NCBI GenBank assembly: GCA_029261255.1
Contig: JAJDBQ010000142.1
Span: 1-63,858 of the forward strand
DNA: 63,858 nt
From: Nitrospirales bacterium
GTDB lineage: Bacteria; Nitrospirota; Nitrospiria; Nitrospirales; UBA8639
Direction: 5' to 3'
Below, one piece after another: positions 34,279 through 43,592 of this stretch; the first letter of the stretch is position 1; each line of letters begins with the position of its first letter. A program made the translations under genes and the position numbers. The notes under the pieces were generated by a model. That model saw only the letters and a program-made list of their open reading frames with translations. It had not been told where the DNA came from and searched no databases.

Positions 34279-36006
34279 ATGGGTCGTCTTTCCCCTTCCT
34301 ATAGAAAACGACTTTTCGCCCTCCATGGCTGGTTGGGGCTGCACTTCGGTCTCTGGTTGTGTGTGGTCTGTTTGACCGGGGCGATCGCCTCACTGACTGA
34401 GGAAATCGAATGGCTCACGGATCCCGCCTTACGAATTCAACCTCTGGGCCCGATTCAATGGCAACAGACCTATGAGACCCTGACCCAAACGTATCCGGAC
34501 GCAGAAGTCGATGGATTTCGTGTAGGCGAAGCCACGGTCTTGGCGTCGCTGGCGTGGAAGTCGACGGTCAGCTATCCGGATGGCCGGTTTGGGCGTACCC
34601 GAGTCGATCCGTATCAGGCGACCATTGTCCGTCCGCGCCAACTCCTGACGCTCACGCATTTTATCCGGCAGCTGCATTACAATGTGCATTCGGACCTCGG
34701 GTTCTATCTGATTGGCTTCCTCGCGCTTCCCCTCTTCTTGTCTGCGGTCAGCGGGCTGCTGTTCTACAAAAATTGGTGGCGCAGTTTCTTGACCTTGCGA
34801 ACGGGCCAAGGCTGGCGTGTGTTCTGGTCGAGTGCGCATTCGTGCATCGGGGTGTGGGCATTACTTTTTGCCCTCCTCATGGCGATCACGGGCATCTGGT
34901 ATTTGACGGAATCCTTTCTTGCGCAAGACCTGGTGTTTCCCGAAGGACCGACGCTGTCGGCTAAACAACTCGAGGCCCATGGACCAACGCCCAAGAAGTT
35001 GTCCTTGGATCAGTATATTGCCTCGGCCAAAAGGGCATTTCCAGAGCTCGACCCGACGGGCATCGGGTTGCCGTACAGTCCCGACGAAACGGTGAGCGTG
35101 TCGGGGCGAACCGGTGGATGGCTCACCCGGGATCGCGCCAATACGGTGTATCTGGATCCCTACTCGGGTGATGTGATCGCGATTCGCAAGCACGATGACA
35201 GCGAGCTGTTGACCTGGTGGATCAATAGTGTGGACGCATTACATTTTGGCTATTGGGGCGGATTGGCTGGGAAGGTGGTGTGGTGTGTGTTGGGCCTGAG
35301 CCTGCCGGTCTTGATGCTCAGTGGTGCGTATTTGTCCTTTCGACGCTCCGGGCTTATCGGCGGCAATCGCACAACGGCGCATCCAGACCGACGCCCACTC
35401 TGGCAACGAATTCCGTTGCGTTCTGTCATCACGCTTGTCTTATTCTGTGCCATCGTGATGACCACCACCTATTCCTGTGAATTGAGACGCCATGTTGCGG
35501 CTCCTCAGCAACACACGCTGGGTTCCGCTTCGATCGGCCCGTGGGCAGCCTCGTTGTCTCGTCCTGCCACAGTGAATGTAGGTGGAACAACGCCTTACTC
35601 TCTTCGTGTCGAAGCCGGAGCGGGCAGGACCGCAAATTTCAAAAAGGCCACGTTACACTTGTCCGACGCTCGACTGACACCGCAACCTGTTGAGGCCATT
35701 GGTCAGGTTCACGCGATGACCGCATGGGCACCGACGCCAGAGCATGGGGAAAAGAGTGTCAACATGGTCCTCACCATACAAACCTGGGACGGCACCCGAC
35801 ACGTCGCCGAGTTTCCCGACTCATGGAGCGCGGCCTCACACACTTCATTGAATGGGGAGTTAGGGCCCTCTGAACGTATTCCCGATACGACGCCACTCTC
35901 GAACACCTTCGTGGCCGTAATGACGTTGTTCTGGGTGGTCACTGTGATCATGGGCACCGTCTGGCTCTGGTTTGATCGTCGACTTGAAGCAAAGCAAATT
36001 TTATAG
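34279..36006 (+). CDS. PepSY-associated membrane protein (candidate siderophore-iron reductase)
   Basis: The 575-residue inner-membrane protein has a first helix preceded by HGWLGLHFGLWLCVVCLTGA and a PepSY domain with DPYQATIV and FIRQLHYNVHS. Central helices follow, then a second PepSY-like part (ANTVYLDPYSGDVIAI), and C-terminal helices. Periplasmic His residues next to helices could bind haem, as proposed for bacterial siderophore reductases of this family. It follows receptor 2 in the same direction. It is larger than the homologue at 52.7 kb because of a C-terminal beta-rich insertion (about 410-540). Confidence 0.75.
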   Translation: MGRLSPSYRKRLFALHGWLGLHFGLWLCVVCLTGAIASLTEEIEWLTDPALRIQPLGPIQWQQTYETLTQTYPDAEVDGFRVGEATVLASLAWKSTVSYPDGRFGRTRVDPYQATIVRPRQLLTLTHFIRQLHYNVHSDLGFYLIGFLALPLFLSAVSGLLFYKNWWRSFLTLRTGQGWRVFWSSAHSCIGVWALLFALLMAITGIWYLTESFLAQDLVFPEGPTLSAKQLEAHGPTPKKLSLDQYIASAKRAFPELDPTGIGLPYSPDETVSVSGRTGGWLTRDRANTVYLDPYSGDVIAIRKHDDSELLTWWINSVDALHFGYWGGLAGKVVWCVLGLSLPVLMLSGAYLSFRRSGLIGGNRTTAHPDRRPLWQRIPLRSVITLVLFCAIVMTTTYSCELRRHVAAPQQHTLGSASIGPWAASLSRPATVNVGGTTPYSLRVEAGAGRTANFKKATLHLSDARLTPQPVEAIGQVHAMTAWAPTPEHGEKSVNMVLTIQTWDGTRHVAEFPDSWSAASHTSLNGELGPSERIPDTTPLSNTFVAVMTLFWVVTVIMGTVWLWFDRRLEAKQIL

Positions 36007-36150
36007 GGTTTCCCAAGAAGCAGTATGGCCGATGAATATCGTTTGATTTCTTGATGTCACTCGAATGAAAGAAAATCAGCCACGAATGACATCCAAACGG
36101 TGAGGCAGAATTCTCGGGCGTGCCCGTTACTCTATTGCGCTCTATCAGTA

Positions 36151-36204
36151 TTCAGCACGTTGTGTGTGCACTGTTCCCCTGACCTGGATAAGACGTTGTG
36201 GTAA
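36151..36204 (+). pseudogene. degraded C-terminal tail of a TonB-dependent receptor
   Basis: The 17 sense codons followed by TAA read FSTLCVHCSPDLDKTLW. This aligns without gaps to FGTLRVTFSPDLDWSLW, the last residues of receptors 1 and 2, with the stop at the same place. Upstream sequence is only dimly similar (a possible F-G-P-V remnant near 36112). No start or barrel is present. It marks where a receptor gene once ended, between the PepSY gene and fecI3. The rest of the 36.0-36.6 kb gap holds nothing else I recognise. Confidence 0.6.
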
Positions 36205-36598
36205 GGAAACAGGTTAAACCAGCAGGCCTGAGGGGGAAGGGAATAAGAATCCATACGCCTTTATTCCAGCGTTGGATGACGTAACTGGCTTTACTGTCGC
36301 GAAGTTGGAGTCTGCTTGTCCCAACCTGTTTGGATAGGAAAACATGTCAAGCTTCCGCCTTGTTTTTTTTGCTCAACTGTGACTTGAGTCGCCCTTCATA
36401 CAGAGTTGCCTAATCACTCACTCGCTTTGTATCTATCACCTGATTTCTTATTACTTGCAGTCAGTTATTGATGCCTGGGATGCGGCTCCTTCATTGATGT
36501 GGTGGTGGATATTTGCAGTCACGATCTGGTGAATGAACATGGTGTTTTGACAATTGCCCACGGTATGCTCCGCTTTTGCCTTCATTCAGGTCACGATT

Positions 36599-37096
36599 AT
36601 GAGCGTCAATATTCTCTCTGTGTTTGAAAGCTATACTCAGGAGCTTCGTCGGTTTCTGACCGGACGAGTTCGGTGTGCGGTGACGGCTGAGGATCTGATG
36701 CAAGAGACATATGTGCGTCTTCAGCGGATCGAACAGCCTCATTTGATCCAAGATTTGCGGACGTATATGTTCCGCATCGCTTCGAATTTAGCGACCGATC
36801 ATCTTCGGGCGCAGGGGCGTCGTTCAGAACTCATTGATCACGGAGCGGATTGTTTGTCTATTGAAGATACCCGATCGACTCCCGATCACATGCTTCTCGC
36901 CAAAGAAGAGCTCGAGATCGTGACCGTAGCCCTGCAAGACCTGTCTCCCCTGTGTCAGCAGATATTTTTACTGAATCGGTTTGAGGGGATGAAGCACAGT
37001 GTCATTGCGGCTCGATTGGCTATCAGTCGCAGTACAGTGGAGAAGAATATTGCTAGAGCCCTGAATCACTGTCGACGTCGATTAAACCATTCGTAA
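36599..37096 (+). CDS. fecI: FecI-type ECF RNA polymerase sigma factor 3
   Basis: The 165-residue sigma factor has region 2 (AEDLMQETYVRLQRI, ASNLATDHLRAQG) and region 4 (LSPLCQQIFLLNRFEGMKHSVIAARLAISRSTVEKNI). It is clearly diverged from FecI1 and FecI2, and its recognition helix (ISRSTVEKN) differs, so it may use another promoter. I found no GTMAGG/TTCGTC site in its cassette. ATG 36599 fits the family alignment; the upstream in-frame start at 36554 would add 15 residues. Followed by fecR3 and receptor 3. Confidence 0.9.
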   Translation: MSVNILSVFESYTQELRRFLTGRVRCAVTAEDLMQETYVRLQRIEQPHLIQDLRTYMFRIASNLATDHLRAQGRRSELIDHGADCLSIEDTRSTPDHMLLAKEELEIVTVALQDLSPLCQQIFLLNRFEGMKHSVIAARLAISRSTVEKNIARALNHCRRRLNHS

Positions 37097-37212
37097 CAAT
37101 CCCGTCCGGTTTTTCCATTTCCATTCGTGTTTGCAGTAGGTCCCGGAGGTGTGATGACATCGGACGTGGATTGTCCGACAAATCATGTCGAACGATCTTC
37201 ACGGAGAGCGTT

Positions 37213-38196
37213 ATGCAGAACCAGCTGAACAATCAGGATAGGGAGGACGCCATTGAAGAGGAAGCGGTAGCCTGGATTGCCCGCTTGGCCTCAGGCGAGG
37301 TGACCCCGTTGGAGAGGAGCCAAGCTCATGAATGGTGCCAGCGTAGCCCAGAGCATGAACAGGCGTTCCAAAAGGCCAGGCGGTTATGGCTGGGAATGGA
37401 AGGCGTGCGTGAAGCAATCGCGGTACCTGAGGGTTCAACATATGTTGCTCCGGCTGCATTGAGACAGCCTGTCTGGCGAAGGTGGGCATTGGCCGCCGTG
37501 CTGGCTCTGGTCGCTCTTGGGGCAGTTCTGCAGGAACAGAGACTGGATATTTGGTTGGCGGATTATCGCACCACCACGGGCGAACAGACCAGTCTGACGT
37601 TGGCCGATGGGAGTGTGATTCATTTGAATACGAACACGGCGCTTTCGGTGGAATATACGCCTGCAATGCGACGGATTGAGCTTCTCACCGGCGAAGCACA
37701 ATTTATCGTGGCCAAAGATGAAGAGCGCCCCTTCGTGGTCCATGCCGCCGAAGGACAGACCAAAGCCATTGGAACGGAATTTGTCGTTCGAGATTACGGG
37801 CAAGGCGCTACGGTGACCTTGCTTGAAGGACTTGTCGACGTCATGGTTGATCGCTCACTCCCGGGTGAGGTTTCGCACATTCAACTCCATCCTGGTGAAC
37901 AAGTGATCTACAATGCGACTGAAGGATTAGCGCAACCCCAAGCAGCCAATCTTCAGTTGGCCACGGCTTGGCAACGAGGGCTGCTCATCTTTGAAGGGAC
38001 TACCCTGGGGACTGTGGTTGAAGAAATAAATCGATACAGAACGGGGTATGTTGTCCTGGCGACGGACGAAATCGCCGATTATCGAGTCAGTGGAGTGTTT
38101 GACCTCGACAATCTTGATCAAGCATTGATCACGATTCGCTCTCAATTACATCTTTACGCATTACGCATTACAGACTTTATTGTTTTCCTTCAGTAG
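37213..38196 (+). CDS. fecR: FecR anti-sigma/sensor protein 3
   Basis: The 327-residue protein is complete. It has a DUF4880-type N-terminal domain (EEAVAWIARLASGEVTPLER, HEQAFQKARRLW), a membrane helix (about 92-108) and a FecR domain (DYRTTTGEQTSLTLADGSVIHLN, then RPFVVHAAEGQTKAIGTEF). A C-terminal STN-like part (LGTVVEEINRYRTGYVVLA) follows. ATG 37213 has GGAGAG four bases before it. Its receptor partner should be the gene at 38.5 kb, unless that gene was replaced (see receptor 3). Confidence 0.92.
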   Translation: MQNQLNNQDREDAIEEEAVAWIARLASGEVTPLERSQAHEWCQRSPEHEQAFQKARRLWLGMEGVREAIAVPEGSTYVAPAALRQPVWRRWALAAVLALVALGAVLQEQRLDIWLADYRTTTGEQTSLTLADGSVIHLNTNTALSVEYTPAMRRIELLTGEAQFIVAKDEERPFVVHAAEGQTKAIGTEFVVRDYGQGATVTLLEGLVDVMVDRSLPGEVSHIQLHPGEQVIYNATEGLAQPQAANLQLATAWQRGLLIFEGTTLGTVVEEINRYRTGYVVLATDEIADYRVSGVFDLDNLDQALITIRSQLHLYALRITDFIVFLQ

Positions 38197-38467
38197 CGGG
38201 ACTGTAGGTCCTCCTCCAAGACGCTCTGCGGACTGGTAACAAATTCCCTCCCTGCCGTCCTGTGGACAGATTCAAGCCTTGCCATTGAGCATCTGAACAG
38301 ATGTTAGTTGGGCACAACGATTTTCATTTTTTCCATTTCATTGAAAAAAATCATCCGGTTTTTCCCCTCACCGTCGTGTTGTAGGTACAGATGAATGTGA
38401 CGGCTATCGCTCTGGTCTTAAAACTTCCCTCGTCATTGCGCAGTGTGAGGAGTAAAGGAGAATGTGC

Positions 38468-40984
38468 ATGAAAGTAAGTTGGTCAGCAATCTATGTTCCA
38501 TGTGTTGGGATGGTGTTGAACCTGATGGTCTTCGGCACGGTCATAGCCAGCGAACCCATGACAAGTTCGTCGAACAAGGACGATTCCTCTGCGTACCTTG
38601 ATGTCGCCCAAACCAATATAAAACATTTTCAGATGTTCCCCGGTCCACTTCAATCAGCCTTAACCACGTTCGCTGAACAAAGTGGGCTAGAGCTTTTTTA
38701 TCCCTCGGAATTGACTGATGGATTACAGACGAAAGGTGTATCCGGAGAACTGTCCGTTGAGCAAGCCTTGGATGAATTATTGAAGGAGACTAGCGTCATC
38801 TATGAGTTAAGTCCAAGTGGCATCATTCAATTAAAGGAATCTCAGAGTAAAAATTTAACAGACGAGAAACAAATTTCTATGAAGGAGTCTCAGGATCAAA
38901 GAGATCTAGAACAGGATCGGGAACCGGTTGTGGTGAACGCGCCAGAAGTCGTGATTAAGGATATCCGGAAGACTGGGTACGTCTCATTAGACTCAACGAC
39001 AGGGACGAAAACAGATACACCATTGATTGAGACGCCACAATCGATTTCAGTCGTTACACGCAAAGAAATGGATATACGTAGCGTGCAGACTATTAACGAA
39101 GCGTTACGCTATGTGCCTGGGGTCGTTGTTGATCAATTCGGGTTTGAACCTCGTGGATACGAATACCTATTGCTGCGCGGATTCAATGCACTGACAACTT
39201 CTAATTTTCGGGATGGGTTGAGTAATGCGGCATCTGGTTTGTTTAATGGCGCTTTTATAACAGACGCCTATTCCTTGGAACGTGTTGATGTACTGCGCGG
39301 GCCTACTTCGGTAACGTTTGGCCGTGGTGATGCAGGTGGTATTGTGAATAGTATTACTAAACGCCCTAATGCAACCCCGATACGAGAAATTGAGCTGCAG
39401 TATGGTAATTTCGATCGTAAGCGTGTCGCTGCTGATCTAGGTTACGCAAATGAAGAAGGAACGTTGATGTTTCGTTTGGTGACAAGTGCATTAGATTCGG
39501 ACACGCAAGTCAGGTATCCAAATACAGGTGGGGATCGTGCAGGTTTTAAGCGATTTCATATTGCACCATCGGTAACTTTTCGCCCTACAGTGAACACAAC
39601 GATCACATTCATGGGTGAAGTACTCAATAATCGTAGTGATGGTCTCGGTTTTTTCGCTAGTGCGCCGGATGGAAGTTTTACGAACGTATTGAGTCAGGAC
39701 CCCAGTTTTACCAAATATGACACCAATCAGTCCTCATTCACCTACCAGTTTGAGCATCATTTCAACGAGATTTTTACAGTGCGGCAGAATTTTCGTTATG
39801 CGCGGCAGAAAGGTGATTTTAATGATCTTTTCACCGGAGGGTTTGATACACCATCTCAGCCATTTCTACTGAGTCGTTCTGCATATTCTACAAGAGAGCG
39901 ATTAAGTCAAACTGTAGTCGATACACATTTGGAAGCAAAGTTTGATACAGGCCCAGTTCAACACACGATGTTGTATGGCGTGGACTGGAATAGTACTGAT
40001 GCGACCCTCGAATTCTTTGAAGGAAGTGCCGACGGTTCTGTTACTCCAGGTATTGATCTTCTCAATCCAGTGTATCCACAGAATATTCCTCGACCTGATA
40101 TTTTAGTTGAAGATTCTCAGCAGAGAATTGATCAGCTTGGTTTTTATGTTCAAGATCAGATTCGTTATGATGAGAATTGGACTTTAACTTTGAGCGGCCG
40201 TTACGACAGGGTTAAGACTACGGATACTGATCTTCTGGCCGACTCAAAAGCACGAACTCATGATAGTGCATTTACCGGGCGCGCGGGTTTAACGTATCTT
40301 TTTTCCAATGGTATAGCGCCTTATGTGAGCTATTCACAGTCATTTCTGCCACAAGCAGGTATGGATGCAAGTGGCAATACGTTCGATCCGACCCGTGGTA
40401 CTCAGTATGAAGTTGGGGTTAAGTTTCAACCGGCGAATGGAAGGGGCTTGTATACAGTGGCTTTATTTGATTTGACCAAGTCCAATGTGCAGACACCGGA
40501 TCCACGTAACCCTTTGTTCAGTGTGCAAACAGGTGAGATCAGGTCGCGCGGTGCTGAAGTTGAAGCAAAGGTAGAGCTGTTGGAGGGTTTGAATTTTATT
40601 GGTGCATTTACCTATCATGATGTCGAAGTCACCAAGAGTAATGATGGGAACGAAGGCAACTCACCGATTCAAGTGCCCACTACCATTACATCTGGCTGGT
40701 TACATTATTCTATGAGAAATCTTGGGGGGGATTGGTTGAAAGGACTCAGTCTTGGAGGTGGTATTCGCTATGTTGGCCGAGTATTTGATGATGAAGAAAA
40801 TACGAGTAGGACACCAGCGTTTACATTATATGATGCCACACTTGGTTATGACTATGGCCCTATGCTGTTTACTATCACTGCCAACAATATATTCAATAAA
40901 AAATACGTATCTTCGAGAGCCTTTGGTGGTTTTTGGTTGGGTTCGCGACGGACTGTCGTGGGCACCTTGAAGTACAGGTTCTAG
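38468..40984 (+). CDS. TonB-dependent siderophore receptor 3 (FhuA/FhuE-like) with signalling domain
   Basis: The roughly 838-residue receptor has an STN domain (PGPLQSALTTFAEQSGLELFYPSEL). The plug contains TINEALRYVPGVVVDQ and LRGPTSVTFGRGDAGGIVNSITK. The barrel ends GTLKYRF, with the usual terminal Phe, unlike receptors 1 and 2. From about 39.0 kb the DNA looks more AT-rich and uses codons such as TTA, GAT and AAT more than its neighbours. The STN part looks native. About 85 bases downstream lies the tail of a receptor-1-type gene (41061-41183), so this gene probably replaced an older receptor. ATG 38468 has AAAGGAG 7 bases upstream; ATG 38462 is too close to it. Confidence 0.9.
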   Translation: MKVSWSAIYVPCVGMVLNLMVFGTVIASEPMTSSSNKDDSSAYLDVAQTNIKHFQMFPGPLQSALTTFAEQSGLELFYPSELTDGLQTKGVSGELSVEQALDELLKETSVIYELSPSGIIQLKESQSKNLTDEKQISMKESQDQRDLEQDREPVVVNAPEVVIKDIRKTGYVSLDSTTGTKTDTPLIETPQSISVVTRKEMDIRSVQTINEALRYVPGVVVDQFGFEPRGYEYLLLRGFNALTTSNFRDGLSNAASGLFNGAFITDAYSLERVDVLRGPTSVTFGRGDAGGIVNSITKRPNATPIREIELQYGNFDRKRVAADLGYANEEGTLMFRLVTSALDSDTQVRYPNTGGDRAGFKRFHIAPSVTFRPTVNTTITFMGEVLNNRSDGLGFFASAPDGSFTNVLSQDPSFTKYDTNQSSFTYQFEHHFNEIFTVRQNFRYARQKGDFNDLFTGGFDTPSQPFLLSRSAYSTRERLSQTVVDTHLEAKFDTGPVQHTMLYGVDWNSTDATLEFFEGSADGSVTPGIDLLNPVYPQNIPRPDILVEDSQQRIDQLGFYVQDQIRYDENWTLTLSGRYDRVKTTDTDLLADSKARTHDSAFTGRAGLTYLFSNGIAPYVSYSQSFLPQAGMDASGNTFDPTRGTQYEVGVKFQPANGRGLYTVALFDLTKSNVQTPDPRNPLFSVQTGEIRSRGAEVEAKVELLEGLNFIGAFTYHDVEVTKSNDGNEGNSPIQVPTTITSGWLHYSMRNLGGDWLKGLSLGGGIRYVGRVFDDEENTSRTPAFTLYDATLGYDYGPMLFTITANNIFNKKYVSSRAFGGFWLGSRRTVVGTLKYRF

Positions 40985-41060
40985 GGGTTCATATCTTTAC
41001 TTTATCTAACTAAATCGAAACCAAAAAAATTGTATTTCTTACCTTGGCAAGTATTTCTGG

Positions 41061-41183
41061 TTTTGCGCCTATGTCGAAGCTACCAATGCGCTTTCAGGCG
41101 TTAATCTATTCGGAGCCCCGGTCAGTGTGTTCGGCACGTTGCGTGTGAAGTTTGATCCGAATCTTGATTGGAGCCTTTGGTAG
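41061..41183 (+). pseudogene. C-terminal remnant of a receptor-1/2-type TonB receptor
   Basis: Forty sense codons and TAG read ...AYVEATNALSGVNLF, then GAPVSVFGTLRVKFDPNLDWSLW split across the rest of the frame. This matches the ends of receptors 1 and 2 almost residue for residue. The frame is intact but has no start or barrel. The boundary to unrelated sequence is near 41060. It is the tail of the receptor that receptor 3 seems to have displaced. Confidence 0.8.
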
Positions 41184-41317
41184 GTTTAGGAGGTGAAGCG
41201 GCAAGCAAAAAACTTACGTACGTTGGGTTGCGCTTCGGATATTTACTTTATTCCGACCTGCCGTTTGTAGGTTTAACTACCCCTATGTCTGATTTGAGAG
41301 GGCTCAAGAAAATTCCT

Positions 41318-41341
41318 TCCCCAAGGTGGGGATTTGTCTTT
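41318..41341 (+). terminator. possible weak intrinsic terminator
   Basis: TCCCCA-AGG-TGGGGA forms a six-base-pair stem with a three-base loop, followed by TTTGTCTTT. It lies 70 bases before the second Com-like gene. The T tract is interrupted, so it is weaker than the terminators before receptors 1 and 2. Confidence 0.35.
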
Positions 41342-41410
41342 CTCAATCGTCTTATCTATAGAGGCATGTGATATGCGCAATGCAGGCAAGAATTCGAGAA
41401 AGGGAGTTGT

Positions 41411-41602
41411 TTGAATATGCAAGATACCCAAAATCATCGATCAGTTCGACGTCGGGCTCAGGATCAAGACGAAAAGGATCTTCGCTGTCACTGCGGAAAG
41501 CTTGTGGCTCGATGGGAAGCCCATGCTCTTTCAATCAAGTGTGTCCGATGTCATCGTTTAGTGTCGATTCCCTATCAAGATATTGAAGGCTTTAGTTTCT
41601 AG
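41411..41602 (+). CDS. small Com-like zinc-ribbon protein 2
   Basis: The 63-residue product has DLRCHCGKLVARWEAHALS followed by IKCVRCHRLVSIPYQ, with the same CxCGKLxARWE...SIKCxRCxRLV pattern as the protein at 24659. The charged N-terminus (RRRAQDQDEKD) could bind nucleic acid. It lies between a receptor remnant and the TPR-sulfotransferase gene. The paralogue pair implies this gene was part of the ancestral receptor cassette. Function unknown; Com of phage Mu is only a fold-level guide. Confidence 0.65.
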   Translation: MNMQDTQNHRSVRRRAQDQDEKDLRCHCGKLVARWEAHALSIKCVRCHRLVSIPYQDIEGFSF

Positions 41603-41691
41603 TTTATGCGGGAATGAAGCCTGCCGACCCTTCTTTTTCATAATGTAAAATTTTTACTCGCCTACGTTTCTTTCTCGTTAGAGGTTACTCG

Positions 41692-43536
41692 ATGAGTGTC
41701 CCTACTAGTTTTGAGCCCAAGCCGAGCGATTCCAGCCCGTCTTTACTGGATGCTGTGATGACGGCCCTTGAAGGGCAAGATGGTCTCGCGGCGAAACGGA
41801 TATGTCAGGAACGGTTGAACACCGACTCAAATGATCCAGATGCACACCGGTATCTGGGACAGGTCCATTCCCTCTTAGGTGAAAACCAGTCAGCTCTGCT
41901 CGCCGCCCAACGGTCAACGAATCTTGCTCCACAGGACCCGCGCACGTGGTCGGATTTAGGACGTGTGCATGTGCGAGTTCGGGAATGGTCTCAAGCCATC
42001 AAGTGTTTTGCCCACGCGGTGGATCTTGATGCCTCTCATGCCGATAGCTGGCATAATCTCGGTACTGCCCTCAAAAAGATTGATGCTCGCGAACGTGCTT
42101 TTGCGGCGCTTAAGCGGGCTCTGCAGATTGATCCCACTCGTGCCGAGACGTATCTCACGCTTGGAAATTTACTGGTAGAAGCCGAGCAACTGGAAGACGC
42201 CATTCAATGTTTTCAGTTTGCTGCAACGCACGATCCCACCCTCGCCCGTGCTCGCAGTCGATTGGCGCAAGAGCTGTCCCAACAAGGTAAAGTGAAACAA
42301 GCTGAATCCTTATTTCGGCAATCCCTTGGATTGGATTCCGATGATGTGGCTAGCTGGTTTGGGTTGGGTCGTACGATGGAAGATCTTGGTCAAGCCGAAG
42401 CTGCACTTGGTTGTTATCGCAATGTCTTGCGTCGGCAACCCGGGAATGGGATGGCATTGGGGCAATACATGAGCCTCGTCAAAGATGACGAGGAAGAGAC
42501 TATGTGGCAAGCCCATGCGCAGACGGCACTCGAAAGCGTTGATACTCCGGACAAAGCAAAATCCCTTCTAGGCTATGGGTTAGCGAAATATCACTCTCGC
42601 CGTAAAGAGTATGCCCAGTCGGCTCATGCCGGACGCGTGGCCAATGCGGCGCGGCGCCAGAAGTCCGGGGTTCTGGATCGAGCCGCGTTGACGGCACGAA
42701 TAGATCATCTCATAGAGACCTACACTCCTGATTTTTTTCGGCAACGTGGACACTTTGGTGTGGGCACGGATCAACCAGTCTTTATCGTCGGTTTACCACG
42801 TTCCGGTACAACCTTAACCGAGCAAATTTTGTCGGCACATCCACAGTTGCATGGGGCAGGCGAATTACCGACGCTCTCTCGGTTGGCCGGGTGGGCGTTA
42901 TGTGATGAGGATGCGGTGCCGTGGCAGGCCGCCGCGCAGCTAGAAGAGCAAAGTAGTCTTGAACATGCCCATCAGTACCTAGAGGCCTTGCGCGTTGGAG
43001 CCCCTCCGTGGCCGCGGCGCATTAGTGATAAACAGCCGCTCAATTTTTTTCAATTAGCCTTTGCCGCTTTGCTGTTTCCCAACGCGCGGGTGGTGTATTG
43101 CCACCGTGAAGCACGGGACAACGCTCTGTCGATCTGGCTGGAGAATTTCAATCAGGACCAACGCTACGCGACCGACTTCGATGACTTAGCCTTCTTCACT
43201 GCAGAGTCGCGCCGATTGATGCAACATTGGCGTACGGCATTGCCATTGTCCGTCTTGTCTTTTAAGTATGAGGATACGGTGGCAGATCTAGAGGGACAGG
43301 CAAAACGCTTGATAGCTTTTCTGGATGTGCCTTGGGATGATCGTTGTTTGGACTTTCACCAAGTTGAACGTGCGGTCCAGACCCCCAGTCGTTGGCAAGT
43401 GCGGCAACCCATCTACACAAAATCTGTGGGCCGATGGAAGAATTATTGTGAGTTCCTGCCTGAGTTAGATACGGCGTTTGCTGGGCTATGCGACCAGGAA
43501 ACTGTCTTGACCAAACTCAGTCATGCTGAGCCTTAA
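41692..43536 (+). CDS. TPR-domain sulfotransferase
   Basis: The 614-residue protein has about eight TPR units (residues 15-270) and then a sulfotransferase domain. The 5'-phosphosulfate loop is FIVGLPRSGTTLTEQIL (about 362), and a 3'-phosphate motif is likely at YCHREARDNALSIWLENF. It transfers sulfate from PAPS to an acceptor, probably a protein tyrosine or a sugar; bacterial TPR-sulfotransferases of this kind include tyrosylprotein-type enzymes. The APS kinase gene immediately downstream would supply PAPS. It has no signal peptide. Its place in an iron-uptake cluster is unexplained. Confidence 0.85.
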   Translation: MSVPTSFEPKPSDSSPSLLDAVMTALEGQDGLAAKRICQERLNTDSNDPDAHRYLGQVHSLLGENQSALLAAQRSTNLAPQDPRTWSDLGRVHVRVREWSQAIKCFAHAVDLDASHADSWHNLGTALKKIDARERAFAALKRALQIDPTRAETYLTLGNLLVEAEQLEDAIQCFQFAATHDPTLARARSRLAQELSQQGKVKQAESLFRQSLGLDSDDVASWFGLGRTMEDLGQAEAALGCYRNVLRRQPGNGMALGQYMSLVKDDEEETMWQAHAQTALESVDTPDKAKSLLGYGLAKYHSRRKEYAQSAHAGRVANAARRQKSGVLDRAALTARIDHLIETYTPDFFRQRGHFGVGTDQPVFIVGLPRSGTTLTEQILSAHPQLHGAGELPTLSRLAGWALCDEDAVPWQAAAQLEEQSSLEHAHQYLEALRVGAPPWPRRISDKQPLNFFQLAFAALLFPNARVVYCHREARDNALSIWLENFNQDQRYATDFDDLAFFTAESRRLMQHWRTALPLSVLSFKYEDTVADLEGQAKRLIAFLDVPWDDRCLDFHQVERAVQTPSRWQVRQPIYTKSVGRWKNYCEFLPELDTAFAGLCDQETVLTKLSHAEP

Positions 43537-43592
43537 CTTGACTAGCCCCTTCTCACTCCACCTTGTTCGGCAGTCTGTTCGGAGATAAAAAA

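Noticed and set aside
41168-41371. 67-codon frame after the receptor remnant
   Set aside because: It overlaps the end of the remnant in another frame, has no ribosome site and spans the terminator-like hairpin.
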